Positions 41,672 through 52,396 of a DNA stretch of 64,000 nucleotides are shown piece by piece. The notes beneath the pieces are model-generated. The model made no database searches. It saw only the letters and a list, made by a program, of their open reading frames with translations, and was not told the DNA's origin. Positions within the stretch are counted from its first letter, which is position 1. Every line of letters begins with the position of its first letter. The DNA is from Emergomyces orientalis (lineage: Eukaryota; Ascomycota; Eurotiomycetes; Onygenales; Ajellomycetaceae). The stretch covers positions 1-64,000 of the forward strand of contig MOWL01000052.1 in assembly GCA_002110485.1 (NCBI GenBank), read 5' to 3'. A program made the position numbers and the translations under genes.

Positions 41672-44640
41672 CTAAGCTTCCTCTCTTCTTTCCAGCTCAT
41701 GATACAATTGTCGCATCCAACAAAACATCTCCACCAATCTGTTATGCTCCATGTGATGCCCCTCCACTTTCTGCCCTAAAAACTGAATTACCGCCTGTTG
41801 GCTCTCTACATCCACGTTGAACCCCTCCAGCCGCTGCCTCCACGCCGCCTCCATCCGCCCCTGGTGCCGTCCGTACACCATCATTGCCACCATCGGGATC
41901 AAAAAACCCCTGTATGAACATGGCTGCTGCGTACTCCAGCTTCTGCATATTGACTGTGGCATCCCACATCTGAAGCACCCGGAGAACTGACTGTACTTGA
42001 TCCTTCCCCGGACCTCTATCATCCACCTCTTTGCCTCCCGACTTTCCTGCTGTCGGCACTGATACAACTCATGGTCGAATTCGCGCCCCTGACCTTCACA
42101 TATTAAGCACTGATCTTTCCACCTCTGTGCCTCCTTCTCTAAAAACTCCTCGTTCACCAATGCTGCCTGCCCCTGACACTGATATGTGACCATGAACCGG
42201 CCTTGATGGGTATTCTGCTCTCAAAACATGTGTCTTGTCAACAGCGGGATTTCTTCAGTCCTGGATCGATATGGTGCCTGCCGGCGTGACATGGACACCC
42301 TTTGCCGGTTGATGTCTGTGCTTGACCCCTGACTGCTTTTATCCTCACTGGAGTCGTTACGGACGCCCTCAGCTACCCCGCTGCTGTCGTCAGAATTGGT
42401 ATTGATATCCAGCATTTCCTCATCATCTGTGCTTGGCTGCTGGCTTGTTTCATCCTGATTCACCTTGTTACTGATCATCACAGTTGCACTGAGCCTGCTG
42501 TACTCTGAGTTGGAATCAATGATCATTTTCTTCTCATCTGTGCTTGGCTCCGGGCTGGTTTCATTCTCGCTGCCATCATCACTGACTGTGGCAGCTACAC
42601 TGAGGCTGGGGGACCACACTGGCTCCCTGACCTTCCATTCTGCATCACATTCATCACACATGGCCTCTTCTACTTTCTTGTCCCTGCAGTACTCTCTCAC
42701 ATATCCATTCACCTCTCCATCCAGGTACTGATCCAGCACCACTCATCGACATTGTGACATCTGCAGATCATAACCATTCTCATCTTACACTTGCATATAC
42801 CGCTCAATCTGATTCTGGTTCAGCAATGACAGTGCATCCTTTCTCAACCATGGTGTGGCTGAACTGAGTCCCTCTGGCTTGATGATGATGGCTTCACTGC
42901 TCTGTCCATCACGGCCTGCTCGCCCACTCTCCTGTGCATAATCCAGCAGTGATCGCGGCCGTCCAATATGAATGATGCTGCGGATGTCGGCGATGTCGAT
43001 CCCCATGCCCAATGCACTTGTTGCCATGATGACCTGCTGCTGCCCTTGTCGAAAACGCTTCAGTATGCCGGCCTTGTCAATCTGGTTGTGGTAATATGCC
43101 TCACACCCCAATTCTGCTGCGATCGTTGTGACCTGGTTCACTGTCTGACCATATATCACTACCTTCCCACCTTCTGCGCGCCTAGTACGGTCCTGGATGA
43201 ACCTGATCACACCAGGTGCTCGGAACCATCAATTGGGACCTGTGAACTCTGCCCCCTCAACCACCGGCCGCCACACTCGATACGCCACGTTTGGACGGCT
43301 TGTTTGTACCTGGAAAAATGACACATCTGCTCTTGTGCAGTGCATCCGTGACCACAGCTTCTCCTTCTCACTTGGTGGCAATGTGGCTGTCAATAATACC
43401 ATCTGAGTCTTCGCTGCCATGAGCTTACCCAGTTGCTGCATCTGGGGCCGGAAGCTGCCCTGATCGTTGAGCACTGTATGGCATTCATCGATGACGATCC
43501 GGTCAAGTCAGTGGTTCAAGCGCTGTCGGTTCAAAAATGTGATGAAATCCTCACTCAGTGCGGACTCAGATGTCACTAATATGATTGATGCCTCATCTGG
43601 TGGTCGTCGGCTCTCCCACTCGACACATGATATCCCCAGCTCCTCGCAGCGTCGCTGCATGTCCCCCCGCAGCGCCACCAGTGGTACCACCACCACTGTG
43701 GTCCCCCCTGGCTCAACCCACGCCGGCAACATGAACAGCATGCTCTTCCCCCCTCCGGTTGGCATGATGACCGCCACGGGGCTCTCTCCATCCTGAATTG
43801 CTCGTATCGCCGTTGCCTGCACCCCGCGGAACTGCAATTCTTCATTCCCCATCATCCGCTGCAGCTCTGGCTCCATGTTCACCTGCTGCAGCCGGAATCG
43901 ACGCTCGATCCGTCCCTCTTCAGCCTCTGTCTCCCACGGTGCCCGCCTCCGCTTCCCCTGCGTGGGATCCTTTGGTGTTTTCTCATTCATGGCCGACTCA
44001 AACCCCAAAAACTTATGCCAGTCAGTGCTGCCGGCCCGGAACATCTCACGTCGCTGGTGTGTGGTTCCTGCCTGCTCCATGATTCCCCGGGCGTACACCA
44101 TCCCGGCGACATGGGATGTGTGTGCGGCCTGCAGGTCAGCAATCTGCCCCAGCCACTGTTCAGAGTCTGTGGCTTCTTCTTCCTTCTCATTGTCACTGCC
44201 TGCCTGCTCCTCCCACTCATTCTGTTGTGAATTATTTTTAAATGTGCGTGACGGACGCATGAACTGCCGGCTGATCCCAATTGCAATGTCTCGGTATGCT
44301 ACCAGGTTCAACCCCTGGCCATGCAGCCCGATGCGGGTCTCCCGTTTCAGCACCTCCCGGAAACGCTCCGATGTCCAAGCCCGCCCGTCGGGGTCTCTGC
44401 CCCACATGTATCTCACATTGCTTGGCATTTTTCTTCTCTGGGTCCTCCTCCATCTCTCTGATCCGTCGTCGATACTCCTGCAGCCGCTGTGCGAATGGGA
44501 GGACCAGCCACAGATACAGCACCACCAGCTCCCCTTGGCAGATACCGGTGGATCACCTTGATGTCGTTGGATGCATGAAAACCTTGTGGTACCGCGTGAC
44601 GAACACCACCATCCCGGTATGCTGTATTTCAAACTCAACT
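41672..44640 (-). pseudogene. Telomere-linked helicase relic B, stops in one frame
   Basis: From 44400 to 41672 all segments lie in one frame, interrupted by stops at 43508 (TGA), 43229 (TGA), 42785 (TAA), 42743 (TGA) and 42221 (TGA). It holds SERFREVLKRET and LHGQGLNLVAYRDIA, motif I MPTGGGKSMLF, motif II IVIDECHTVL, motif III LTATLPP, MATSALGMGIDIAD and motif VI QESGRAGRDG. A zinc-binding tail, CRDKKVEEAMCDEC, and an acidic Ser-rich C-terminus follow. Compared with relic A, two bases are missing near 44425, which shifts the frame upstream. The canonical helicase motifs make this copy closer to typical family members than the one at 7843-12147. Confidence 0.88.
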
Positions 44641-45154
44641 TATAAACTTAATATAATGATTATAATATGCTGTAAATGTGTAGGTTACTGAATATAAAAT
44701 TAACTTAGAAATAAATTATTACAATTGATATTAGTCCATCTTTTTTCTGTTGTTTTGCTGATCTGGGGCTATTCTGATGATGGTGTGTTGCCGGGGTAAA
44801 TATATATCTTTGGTGTGGCTGCGGCTGGTGTTTAGCCAACCTCATCAAAAATTGCAGTTCAACTGATCAACTTCAATATTACAACACAATCATTTCCTGA
44901 TGGATTTAGGATTTGAAAATGAAGTATGTTACATTTCATATGCACTACAATTGACTGCCGGAGTTTGAAGCTGATTCAAGCACTAGTTGAAACAAGCACG
45001 CACTCCGCGGGCAACAGGAGCATGCACGGCACACCAGAAGAGCTCAGATCAATCAGATCAATCAGATTGCAAAGAAATGAAATAAATGTACATTTCATCA
45101 AGCTCTGAGTGGGTTAGATACATCTCATCAAGCCCTGAATGAGTTAGAGGTGTA

Positions 45155-46605
45155 CGCAGGTTAACCCCGGTGTTTTCGTTAGAACCACGCTACTATTTTA
45201 GTGGCATTCTAACGTTCATTCCGGGGGGATCCGTGGCATTCTCGCGTTTGAGCGCGTTTTTCATTAAGCGTAGAATCAATCAATCATATTAATATTTAGT
45301 ATAGCCACCACCTGCCTGTATAACAGCCTGACAGCGAGCTGGCATCTCTGCTATAAGTTCCTGTAATTGCTCCTCTCTTATTGAATCCCATGCAGCTCTA
45401 ACCACCACCTGAAGTGTACCATAAGAAAGATTCTCTGAATCTCCATGATTCTCTTGTATCCACTGCTTCATAAGATTCCATAGGGTTTCAATTGGGTTCA
45501 AATCTGGCGAATATGGCGGCCAATCTATAGGGGTGATTCCACGTTCTTGAAGATCTTGAGAAGTTGAGGCTGCAGCATGCCCAGGGGCTCCATCCTGCAT
45601 CAATTTCAATCCAGGATTCATTTGTATCCAACCATGAATAAGAGGGGCTATACGTTCGCAATAGGAGATCTAGAAGAAGAATAGATTAGCACTATTTCTA
45701 GAATATTGTCAATGATCTTACCTTGTTGATAGTTCCCCAATCCTTTTCCCAGAATAAGCAGGGTCCCTTTGTATTCCCATTAAAAGCTCCCCAGAACATC
45801 CATCCACGTTTTCGCTGAATCTTATCCATTACACAGGTAGCATTGGATTCTTCTCCTGCTCTGCGAGTTACCCAGGTTCTTGTATAGCGGCCAGATTTAA
45901 CCCAAGTCTCATCAGTCCAAAGAATGACAGTCCACTGCTCAATTGTCCAATCCTGATGCTCCAATGCCCATCGAAGTCGAATATCTTGGACGTGTATGGA
46001 TAGGGGGGGCTTTCATAGAGCTATTCTGCGGGAATAACCTCTTCTCTTTAGTGCTCTTCCCAGACACTTCTCATTGACCTCAAGATGAAGAACAACAATG
46101 AGCTTTTTGTACAGCATTTGATGATTGATTTTGGAGACAGAGATGAACTCTATGATCTCATTCATCTCTGCCTCAGTGAGTCGACTAGGACGGCCAGCAT
46201 GCTTCTTAGGGGTAGCTGTTTCATTTTCACAGGTGTATTGAACTCCATGATATGTAATCTCAAGATGATCAGAGATCTTTTGATACATTCAACTCAGTCC
46301 ACAAAGAAGAAGGATATCTCGACGTTGATCGCGGGTCAATCATTTTGGAGAAGTAGCAGGAGGTTCTGGAGGTTCTGGCAATAGAGATGCGATAGCAAGT
46401 AAGTCCATATTGAATAAGAGAATAAGAGAATAAGGATAATGAGAAATCGCGTACGTATGGGATAAGAATACTGCGTAGAATAATGAATGAGAAGCTTGCT
46501 TCCTTTATTATGAGGATATTTAGAGACGCGCCCCCCCGGAATGAACGTTAGAATGCCACTAAAATAATAGCGTGGTTCTAACGAAAATAAAGGGGTTAAC
46601 CTGCG
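45155..46605 (-). mobile_element. Tc1/mariner element with ~74-bp TIRs and TA duplication
   Basis: The terminal inverted repeats at 45155-45228 and 46531-46605 both start CGCAGGTTAACCCC on their outer side and share TTCGTTAGAACCACGCTA. TA dinucleotides flank both ends (45153-45154 and 46606-46607), as required for this superfamily. The 1451-bp element contains one transposase gene with three in-frame TGA codons, so it is complete in structure but probably not self-mobile. Confidence 0.95.
45289..46408 (-). pseudogene. Tc1-type transposase with DD34E triad and an intron
   Basis: Exons 46408-45722 and 45669-45289 are joined by a 52-nt GT-AG intron that links GTINK to ISYCERIAPLI. Together they give 356 codons. 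The N-terminus has helix-turn-helix-like segments (RDQRRDILLLC, then KISDHLEITYHGVQYTC). The catalytic residues are in WTDETW, LMQDGAPGH and PDLNPIETLW, with 34 residues between the second Asp and the Glu. TGA stops occur at about 46341, 46289 and 46013. The last falls after RRIAL, where an arginine would be usual. No indels are seen. Confidence 0.9.
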
Positions 46606-46869
46606 TAGTACACCACCTGCATCTATAGTAGTTGCGTGAGCATTCAGTGATGAATCATGTTATCTTTGAGTTTGGCTGACCTCATCAAAAATTGCAGTTC
46701 AACTGATCAACTTCAATATCACAACACAATCATTTCCTGATGGATTTAGGATTTGAAAATTAAGTATGTTACATTTCATATGCACTACAATTGACTGCCA
46801 GAGTTTGAAGCCAATTGAAGCACTGGTTGAAATACGGATGTACATCTCATATATTAAATCGGATGTACG

Positions 46870-47439
46870 TCAATCTGCTCTTCTCTGATTGGTCAATTTT
46901 CTAACCCTAAATCGGACGTACGTACATCCATCACCCTCCCGTAGGTTAGGGGCTACCGTGCAGGTTACCTCAAAGAAGTGACTCCCAGCCCGGGTGACAT
47001 AGAATCGCTGGCAGGACACCACCCGATTCGCGAGGCGGGCCTGCTGCCGGGCCCTGGCACGTGCGGCCGAGAGCCGGCCCCGCCCCCACATGCCATCCTG
47101 CTCCTTGTGCTCCGTGCGGTGGTGCTTGTCGGTGGAATCTGGGGTCCGGGCAATGTAGGGGCAGTGCGGGCAGCCATAGCCCTGGTAGACGGGCAGGCCA
47201 GGCACAGGCGGGTCGCCCGTGGTGGGCTGGCAGCCGGGCTCCCGGGCTGGGTCAGCCCACGGCCGCTGGAGCATCGCCTCAAGGGCGGCTTCGCGGAGGG
47301 GAAGGGTCGCCGCGGTTGGGTGAGAGCAATGGCGGGTGCAGAGGTGGGTAAGCAAGGTGGAGGAAGTTACTGCATACTGACAGCAGGTTGCCATGCAGAT
47401 CCAGAGATGATAGGTGGAGTTATAGAGAAAGAGATTCAT
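46870..47439 (-). pseudogene. Telomere-linked helicase N-terminal relic C (OrsD fingers)
   Basis: An open 189-codon frame with two finger-like segments. The first runs from CMATCC through HLCTRHC and the second from CPHCPYIA to HHRTEHK. They are followed by SCQRFYVTRAGSHFFEV, a signature I associate with the OrsD/DUF3505 start of these helicases. It stops at 46870, beside the repeated 155-bp block, without any helicase motif. It could be the detached head of relic B. Confidence 0.75.
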
Positions 47440-48600
47440 GGCTGAATGAATGATAGATTTCTACCCCACATGGGAACACGTGTATGAATAGATGAAGAGT
47501 CAAGCAGGGAGATTTTCTTTCTCTGTGCTGTCTTCGCGAGGAGATTTTTTTCAGGGACAGAAAAAAGTCACACTGAACGCGTCGCGTGGGTGGTTGAAAA
47601 AGGAAAAAAAGCAAAGAAACAAGCATGGCTGCAGATCATCAGATGAGTGATATGATATTAATCAGCAAGTATAGTATAGAATAGTTCAAGAGAGAGAAGA
47701 AAAAAGAGAAGAGAGTCAGTGAGAGTCAACAGAGAGCTGATTTTCTTAAGAAGCTGTCTATTTAAGTAAGCATGCACTCCATGGGCAACAGGAGCATGCA
47801 CGGCACATGAGAACACACGGGAAGGCTCAGACCACTGCAATCAAACCAATCAGGTTGCGAAGAAATGAAATGCAGGTGGATTCCATCAACCCCTAGGGTA
47901 TATAAAGAGTGAACTAGCAGGGGGGCGTTATTCGCCGTGGCCAAAAAGTTGATGGAGTGGTCGGGGGAAGGCATGTACACCGGCGGCCGATGCAATTACC
48001 TGCGTATAGGAAGTACTAAGTAGTGGTGATGTTGTATGTAGCGGTGTAGCGGTGGTAGGAACCCTAGGACGCAGAGAACCTAGGACACCGCAGCCGGGAG
48101 TGGAGATGATCAAACCATCAAAAGCTAACAGAATGCACACCTGGACCGTCAAGCGAAGTGGAACCCTAGGCGGCGTGGGCAAGGTGACTTTGAGCGTTGA
48201 CGTTGAGCTGGCGCTAACACGCTTCCGGCCTGGCGCGGTGAAATTTTCGCGGGGGGATCGGCGACTCACAGGGCGGGGCAACAATTAGCGCAATACCATT
48301 AATGTAACAACTAAGCTGTTAGTGCCGGGGTATCAACCAATAATTTCTCATACTAAATTCTATGTAATCTGATTTGTTGATACAGATTCACTATCTCGTG
48401 TTTTCTGCTCTATGTGTTCTGCAACCTTGGAACCTTCTCATCTTGATTCATAGTATCCACCGCCACCCCCCTGACCACCCTGCCACCCTGCCCACCCTGG
48501 GATAGAAATATGGCTTCTACAGGTGATTTCCAATTCTTCAATGCTTCTTTTAATCAGATTGACTGCTTTTTTTATTAGACAGTACTACAAAAACAGGTGT
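47440..48600. other. Gap holding dispersed repeats
   Basis: 47768-47885 repeats the block near 44996. 47930-48290 is related to 12650-13440: it shares the GCCAAAAAGTxGATGxAGTGG motif and the GTGACTTTxAGCG to GGATCGxCGACTCAC segment. 48450-48500 is a short CCACCC-rich stretch. I see no gene. Confidence 0.5.
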
Positions 48601-48811
48601 AAAGTGAAAGCGAACTGCCAGTGCACTTCTAGCAGACATTTCACCTCTGAAGAGTATTAGATTCAAACCTATGCAATCTCCTCATCACCCTCCAGCTGTC
48701 GATCTATTCAATATTGATTCATGGAATTTATACGCTCTATTCTCTCTCTATATCTCAGAGTCTGATATTCGGAATATTGCCAGTTCCACCAATGCCTACG
48801 CAGAGATTCAG

Positions 48812-49168
48812 TGTAAGAATATGAGACTCGCAAGTATTATTCTAGGGTTCGCAGCTTGGCGTGATATGTACTAGTTACTAGAAGCGTTCAATGTAAGAGA
48901 AAAGGTAGGGATCAATATGATAATTGTATTCAAGCTGAGTTGCGAAAGGAATGACCGCAACTCCTAGTTATATAGCTGTGTGGCCAAGGCCTGCTATGCT
49001 CAAGGCCCGCTAACCATAATGGTTACACGAGGGCTATGCTCAAGGCCCACTAACTATAATGGTTACACGAGGGCTATGCTCAAGGCTCACTAACCATAAT
49101 GATTACGCGAGGGCTTGACATGGAGGATAGGGGTAAGGAATCGCTCCGCGCAGGCAGGATTTCTTACA
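48812..49168. mobile_element. Solo LTR (357 bp) inside the piggyBac gene
   Basis: It starts TGTAAGAA and ends TTCTTACA, giving TG...CA ends with an 8-bp inverted repeat, and is flanked by a 5-bp duplication, TTCAG (48807-48811 and 49169-49173). Removing the insert and one TTCAG restores the transposase frame perfectly. LTR-type ends and a 5-bp duplication point to a solo LTR left by recombination. An unusual MITE cannot be excluded. Confidence 0.8.
48994..49113. repeat. Three 40-bp tandem repeats within the solo LTR
   Basis: Units start at 48994, 49034 and 49074 (CTATGCTCAAGGCCCxCTAA followed by CATAATGGTTACACGAGGG), with a few substitutions. They may be promoter or enhancer repeats of the LTR. 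They are adjacent, without spacers. Confidence 0.9.
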
Positions 49169-50639
49169 TTCAGATATCAAAGAACCCAACTACTTCTGCA
49201 GAAATCAAGGTATTTCTTGGACAGATTATCTATATGGGAGTACATAGATCTCCAGCAATTGGAAATTATTGAAACAGAAATGATGCTCAGGGACCACTTC
49301 ATCTATCAAGATTTCATATGACACAGCATTGATTTGAGCTGATCAAGAGATATATTCATATATTCAACCCTCACAGGCAGGAATCCTTCTCCTTCATTCA
49401 GAAATTAGAGCCTCTATACTCAAATTTTCACATGGCATGTCAGAAATACTACAAACCAGGCTCAAATCTTGTCATTGATGAGATGATGATTCGGTTCTTT
49501 GAACAGTTCAGATACACAGTTAAGATGCCTCAGAAATCAATCAAGCAGGAATATAAGATCTTTGAACTAGAAGAACAGGGCTATCTTTGAATCTTTTCCA
49601 TGTCTAATGATAATCTCTGCATAAGTACAATGTTCAGAACCTCTGGATTAACCAAGACTGGATCTCTTGTGGTGGAATTGATTGAATGGCTGCCAGTATT
49701 CTTGCAGAGCTCCGAGCCGCAGAATTCCGAGCAGCAGAGCTCCAAGCAGCAGAGCTCCGATCCGCAGCATCCGGAGTTGAATAACAGTAAAGAGGTTGCG
49801 GGCTACTCAATTTATACGGACAACTACTTCATCTCTGTTGCTCTTTTCCATTATCTTTGAAAGCAAGGAATTGGAGCCTGTGGAACCACCTGTTCTGCCA
49901 ATCTGTCACCTCTTTTACAAGAACTGAAGAACTCGATTATCTGCTCATATTCTCTTCAATACTCTGTGTATAATGTCTCAAGATGAAGTTCTCTGTCTTG
50001 AATGGAAAGACAATAATGTGGTATTACTACTGTCTACAATTCATCTGCCAGACAGCTTTGTTGAACGTGTCCGGAAATGCCCAGGGAAGACCTCTACCAA
50101 TGAGCCTCAAATCCACTGTATATTTGGGGATAATTGGCAAAAAGCAGTGAAGATTCCTACCATTATTGATGATTATAATCATAATATGAATGGAATTGAC
50201 CTAGCAAATCAGTATAGAGCTTCCTATGAAACTCATATGCCCACTAATCGCACATGGTTGACAATTCTATACTGGATTATCGACCATGCTATTGTCAATG
50301 CTTATATCCTCCATTGATTGGCTGCTGCAAGTCCTGCTGCTCCGGACTCTGGCACTATGACTCTATGTCATGCTCAGTTCCGTCAACAGCTCTATCTTCA
50401 ACTCTTTGAGTTCTCAAATCCTCTACCCTTCACTCAATCAAATCCAGATCTAAATCACCATCGAATATTCTTGTCATAGTATACTCAAACTTGTGTCTGG
50501 TGTCAGTATAAAAGAAGGGTAGCAGGGGAGAATAAAGGGAGAGCTCCAAGATCAAGATATGATTGTGCAGCATGTAATGATATTTCTCTCTGCTTGAAAA
50601 GAGGGTGTTGGAAGGACTTCCATTCTATATGATATTAAT

Positions 50640-51820
50640 TAGGGTTAGGTCAAATAGATTACATAAATTACACTAAAACATGTCAATACAGCTGATCTCT
50701 CATATAATCCAGTAGTTTTGAGTATTTAATACACTAATGTACACGCTAAAAATACGCTAATTGTGGCCTCGCGGCCAGGCGAGGGGATGGAATAGCCAAC
50801 CAAGTACGATTAGTGGGCATATGGGTCTCGTAGGAAACTCTATACTGATTTGCTAGGTCTATCACTAAAGCTATTCCACCTCGATTCACGCCCAGACGAG
50901 GGGATACATGAATCTACCGAACAGTCAGCCATTTCAGGTTGAATAGTGTGAAACATGAGATTATCGCCACACATTCGTTGGCTAAGACATACGCACATGT
51001 TCAATTGCCATACTAATTGCCACACGGCGAACTCCGATGGAATCTCCACCAAATACACCCTCATCTTCGCCGATCTTTAATATATTCGCCATTACATTGA
51101 TTTTTCTACAAAGTCAGAGGTATTCAGCTGAGAATATCACGATACGATCAATATAGCATGTAAATCACTCATATTATTGATGGATAGTCGTTGGGCAGCC
51201 TAAGATGGATTCACGGGTATAAATAGCCATGGAAAACCCATAGATATTTAGCTAGTTCAGAGCTCAGAGCACACAGACCACAATACCATATATCTCTATA
51301 TATTAATTCCTCCCTATATATGTGCATATTATGCTAGCTCCACTCTCCGTCTTATCCTCCGTTTCATAAATAGAGCCGTATAGCGGCGTATAGTGGCGTA
51401 TAGCTACTAGCACTGTAAGGACTTATACGGAGTTGGACGGGGTCACCGAACAGGCCCTAAGAGTATGAGACTTTTATTCAAAGGCATTAAAGGAATGAAT
51501 TAAAATGCAAAGTGCGAAATTCATATTTCACATGTTGATTCCTGCTCCCATCAAATCCTATGTCTTGTCCGCCAGATTTGCATCAAACTTTCGACCTTGT
51601 CAACACTGACAATGGCACCAAGAGTCTTACATTTTTATAAACTCAGCAAGAATTGTGAATAAGGTGATCTCATACCCGACAGCTCCTGGTAGGGGTGCCA
51701 GATTGATGCGGCAATCTGAAGTGTGGCAACAGTGAATTTATGCATTAGTGAAATGATTATAAAATGGAGGTGTCTTGTGTATTTCGAAGCGGACATACTG
51801 TGGAAATATTTGCCTCAGTT
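50640..51820. other. Gap with transposon fragments
   Basis: AATTAGGGTTAGG at about 50638 is a minimal interstitial telomere motif just after the piggyBac end. 50784-50862 on the minus strand encodes a second, divergent piggyBac piece (VDLANQYRVSYETHMPTNRT-like), inverted relative to the copy at 50198. 51020-51250 is related to 16170-16400. 51731-51750 repeats the TGAATTTATGCATTAG segment found in the intron of the next gene. Confidence 0.55.
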
Positions 51821-52181
51821 CTACTCCCCAAAAGCAATGCATCTAGCAAATTGAATAGCTTCGTCGCGGAGGCACTGAATTTTGAAGATGTCCCCACCCG
51901 CTCTCCGCACACACGCGGGAATTTTGAAACAGTCATAATCAGACTTACACTGAATTTATGCATTAGCGGAATTGAAAAGCATTAAAACCTTGAATGTAGA
52001 CATATACCTCGTAAGTCTTGTTACAGATATCCCAGGTTGGGATAAGACTGTTAGTTGACTTATCAACATGGTGATTGTCAGTCTTCTCAGTAGGTTTCGG
52101 GTCATAAATGCCATGCTGAGGGACCGCGGCGCTCAGCGAAATGAGCCCGAGCAGCCCAAACAAGGTGACAGTGTACTTCAT
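51821..52181 (-). CDS. Small secreted six-cysteine protein
   Basis: Two exons, 52181-52008 and 51949-51821, are separated by a 58-nt GT-AG intron with a GCTAATG branch-like site. Together they give 100 residues. Residues 1-19 or 20 form a clear signal peptide (KYTVTLFGLLGLISLSAA). The mature part is hydrophilic, then carries six cysteines at 53, 59, 65, 71, 84 and 95. Five of them are revealed only after splicing (CKSDYDCFKIPAC, IQCLRDE, ARCIAFGE). The even number and spacing suggest three disulphides. Size, secretion and location near a telomere fit the profile of a fungal effector candidate. I recognise no family and no function is shown. If unspliced, the reading would give a 72-residue product. 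Confidence 0.7.
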
Positions 52182-52396
52182 CTTGTATCAATATGAAAAG
52201 TGAGGTTTTGTTTGATGAAAAGCAAGGTAATTCTTATTAAAAATGTAATATATGAAAATCAACAAAGAATAGATTATGTTCCCGACAATTAAGGTTAAGT
52301 TGCTTGAACAAATATTTTGTTTGACTTGAACAACAATTTTTGTTGGTCAGGCGACATCTTTATAGATTTCAGTTGAGAGCATATTTGCCATCTCTC

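Larger units (their letters stand above)
44839..46831. repeat. Direct repeat (~155 bp) on both sides of the mariner element
   Basis: 44839-44993 and 46677-46831 are near-identical direct repeats (CCTCATCAAAAATTGCAG through ATGCACTACAATTGACTGCC). The block just after the left copy (44996-45110, GCACTCCGCGGGCAACAGGA and GCATGCACGGCAC) recurs at 47768-47885. These may be duplicated flanks of helicase genes, because relic B lies on one side and the N-terminal relic C on the other. Confidence 0.75.
48600..50635 (+). pseudogene. piggyBac-type transposase, interrupted and decayed
   Basis: The N-terminal part (PPAVDLFNIDSWNLYALF, SSTNAYAEIQ) is split by the 357-bp insertion at 48812-49168. It resumes exactly in frame as ISKNPTTSAEIKVFLGQIIY. 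DDE_Tnp_1_7 signatures follow: VIDEMMIRFF (first Asp), SIYTDNYF (second Asp), DDYNHNMNGIDLANQYRASY, WIIDHAIVNAYILH, and a C-terminal zinc motif with CVWC, CAACN and GCWKDFH. In-frame TGA codons occur near 49330, 49588, 49858 and 50315, a TAG near 50477, and one frame change near 49965. A Gln/Ser repeat (49705-49770) is an internal microsatellite. Confidence 0.88.

Noticed and set aside
48994..49113. CRISPR-like array from three 40-bp repeats
   Set aside because: The repeats are directly adjacent, without unique spacers, and lie inside a eukaryotic solo LTR.
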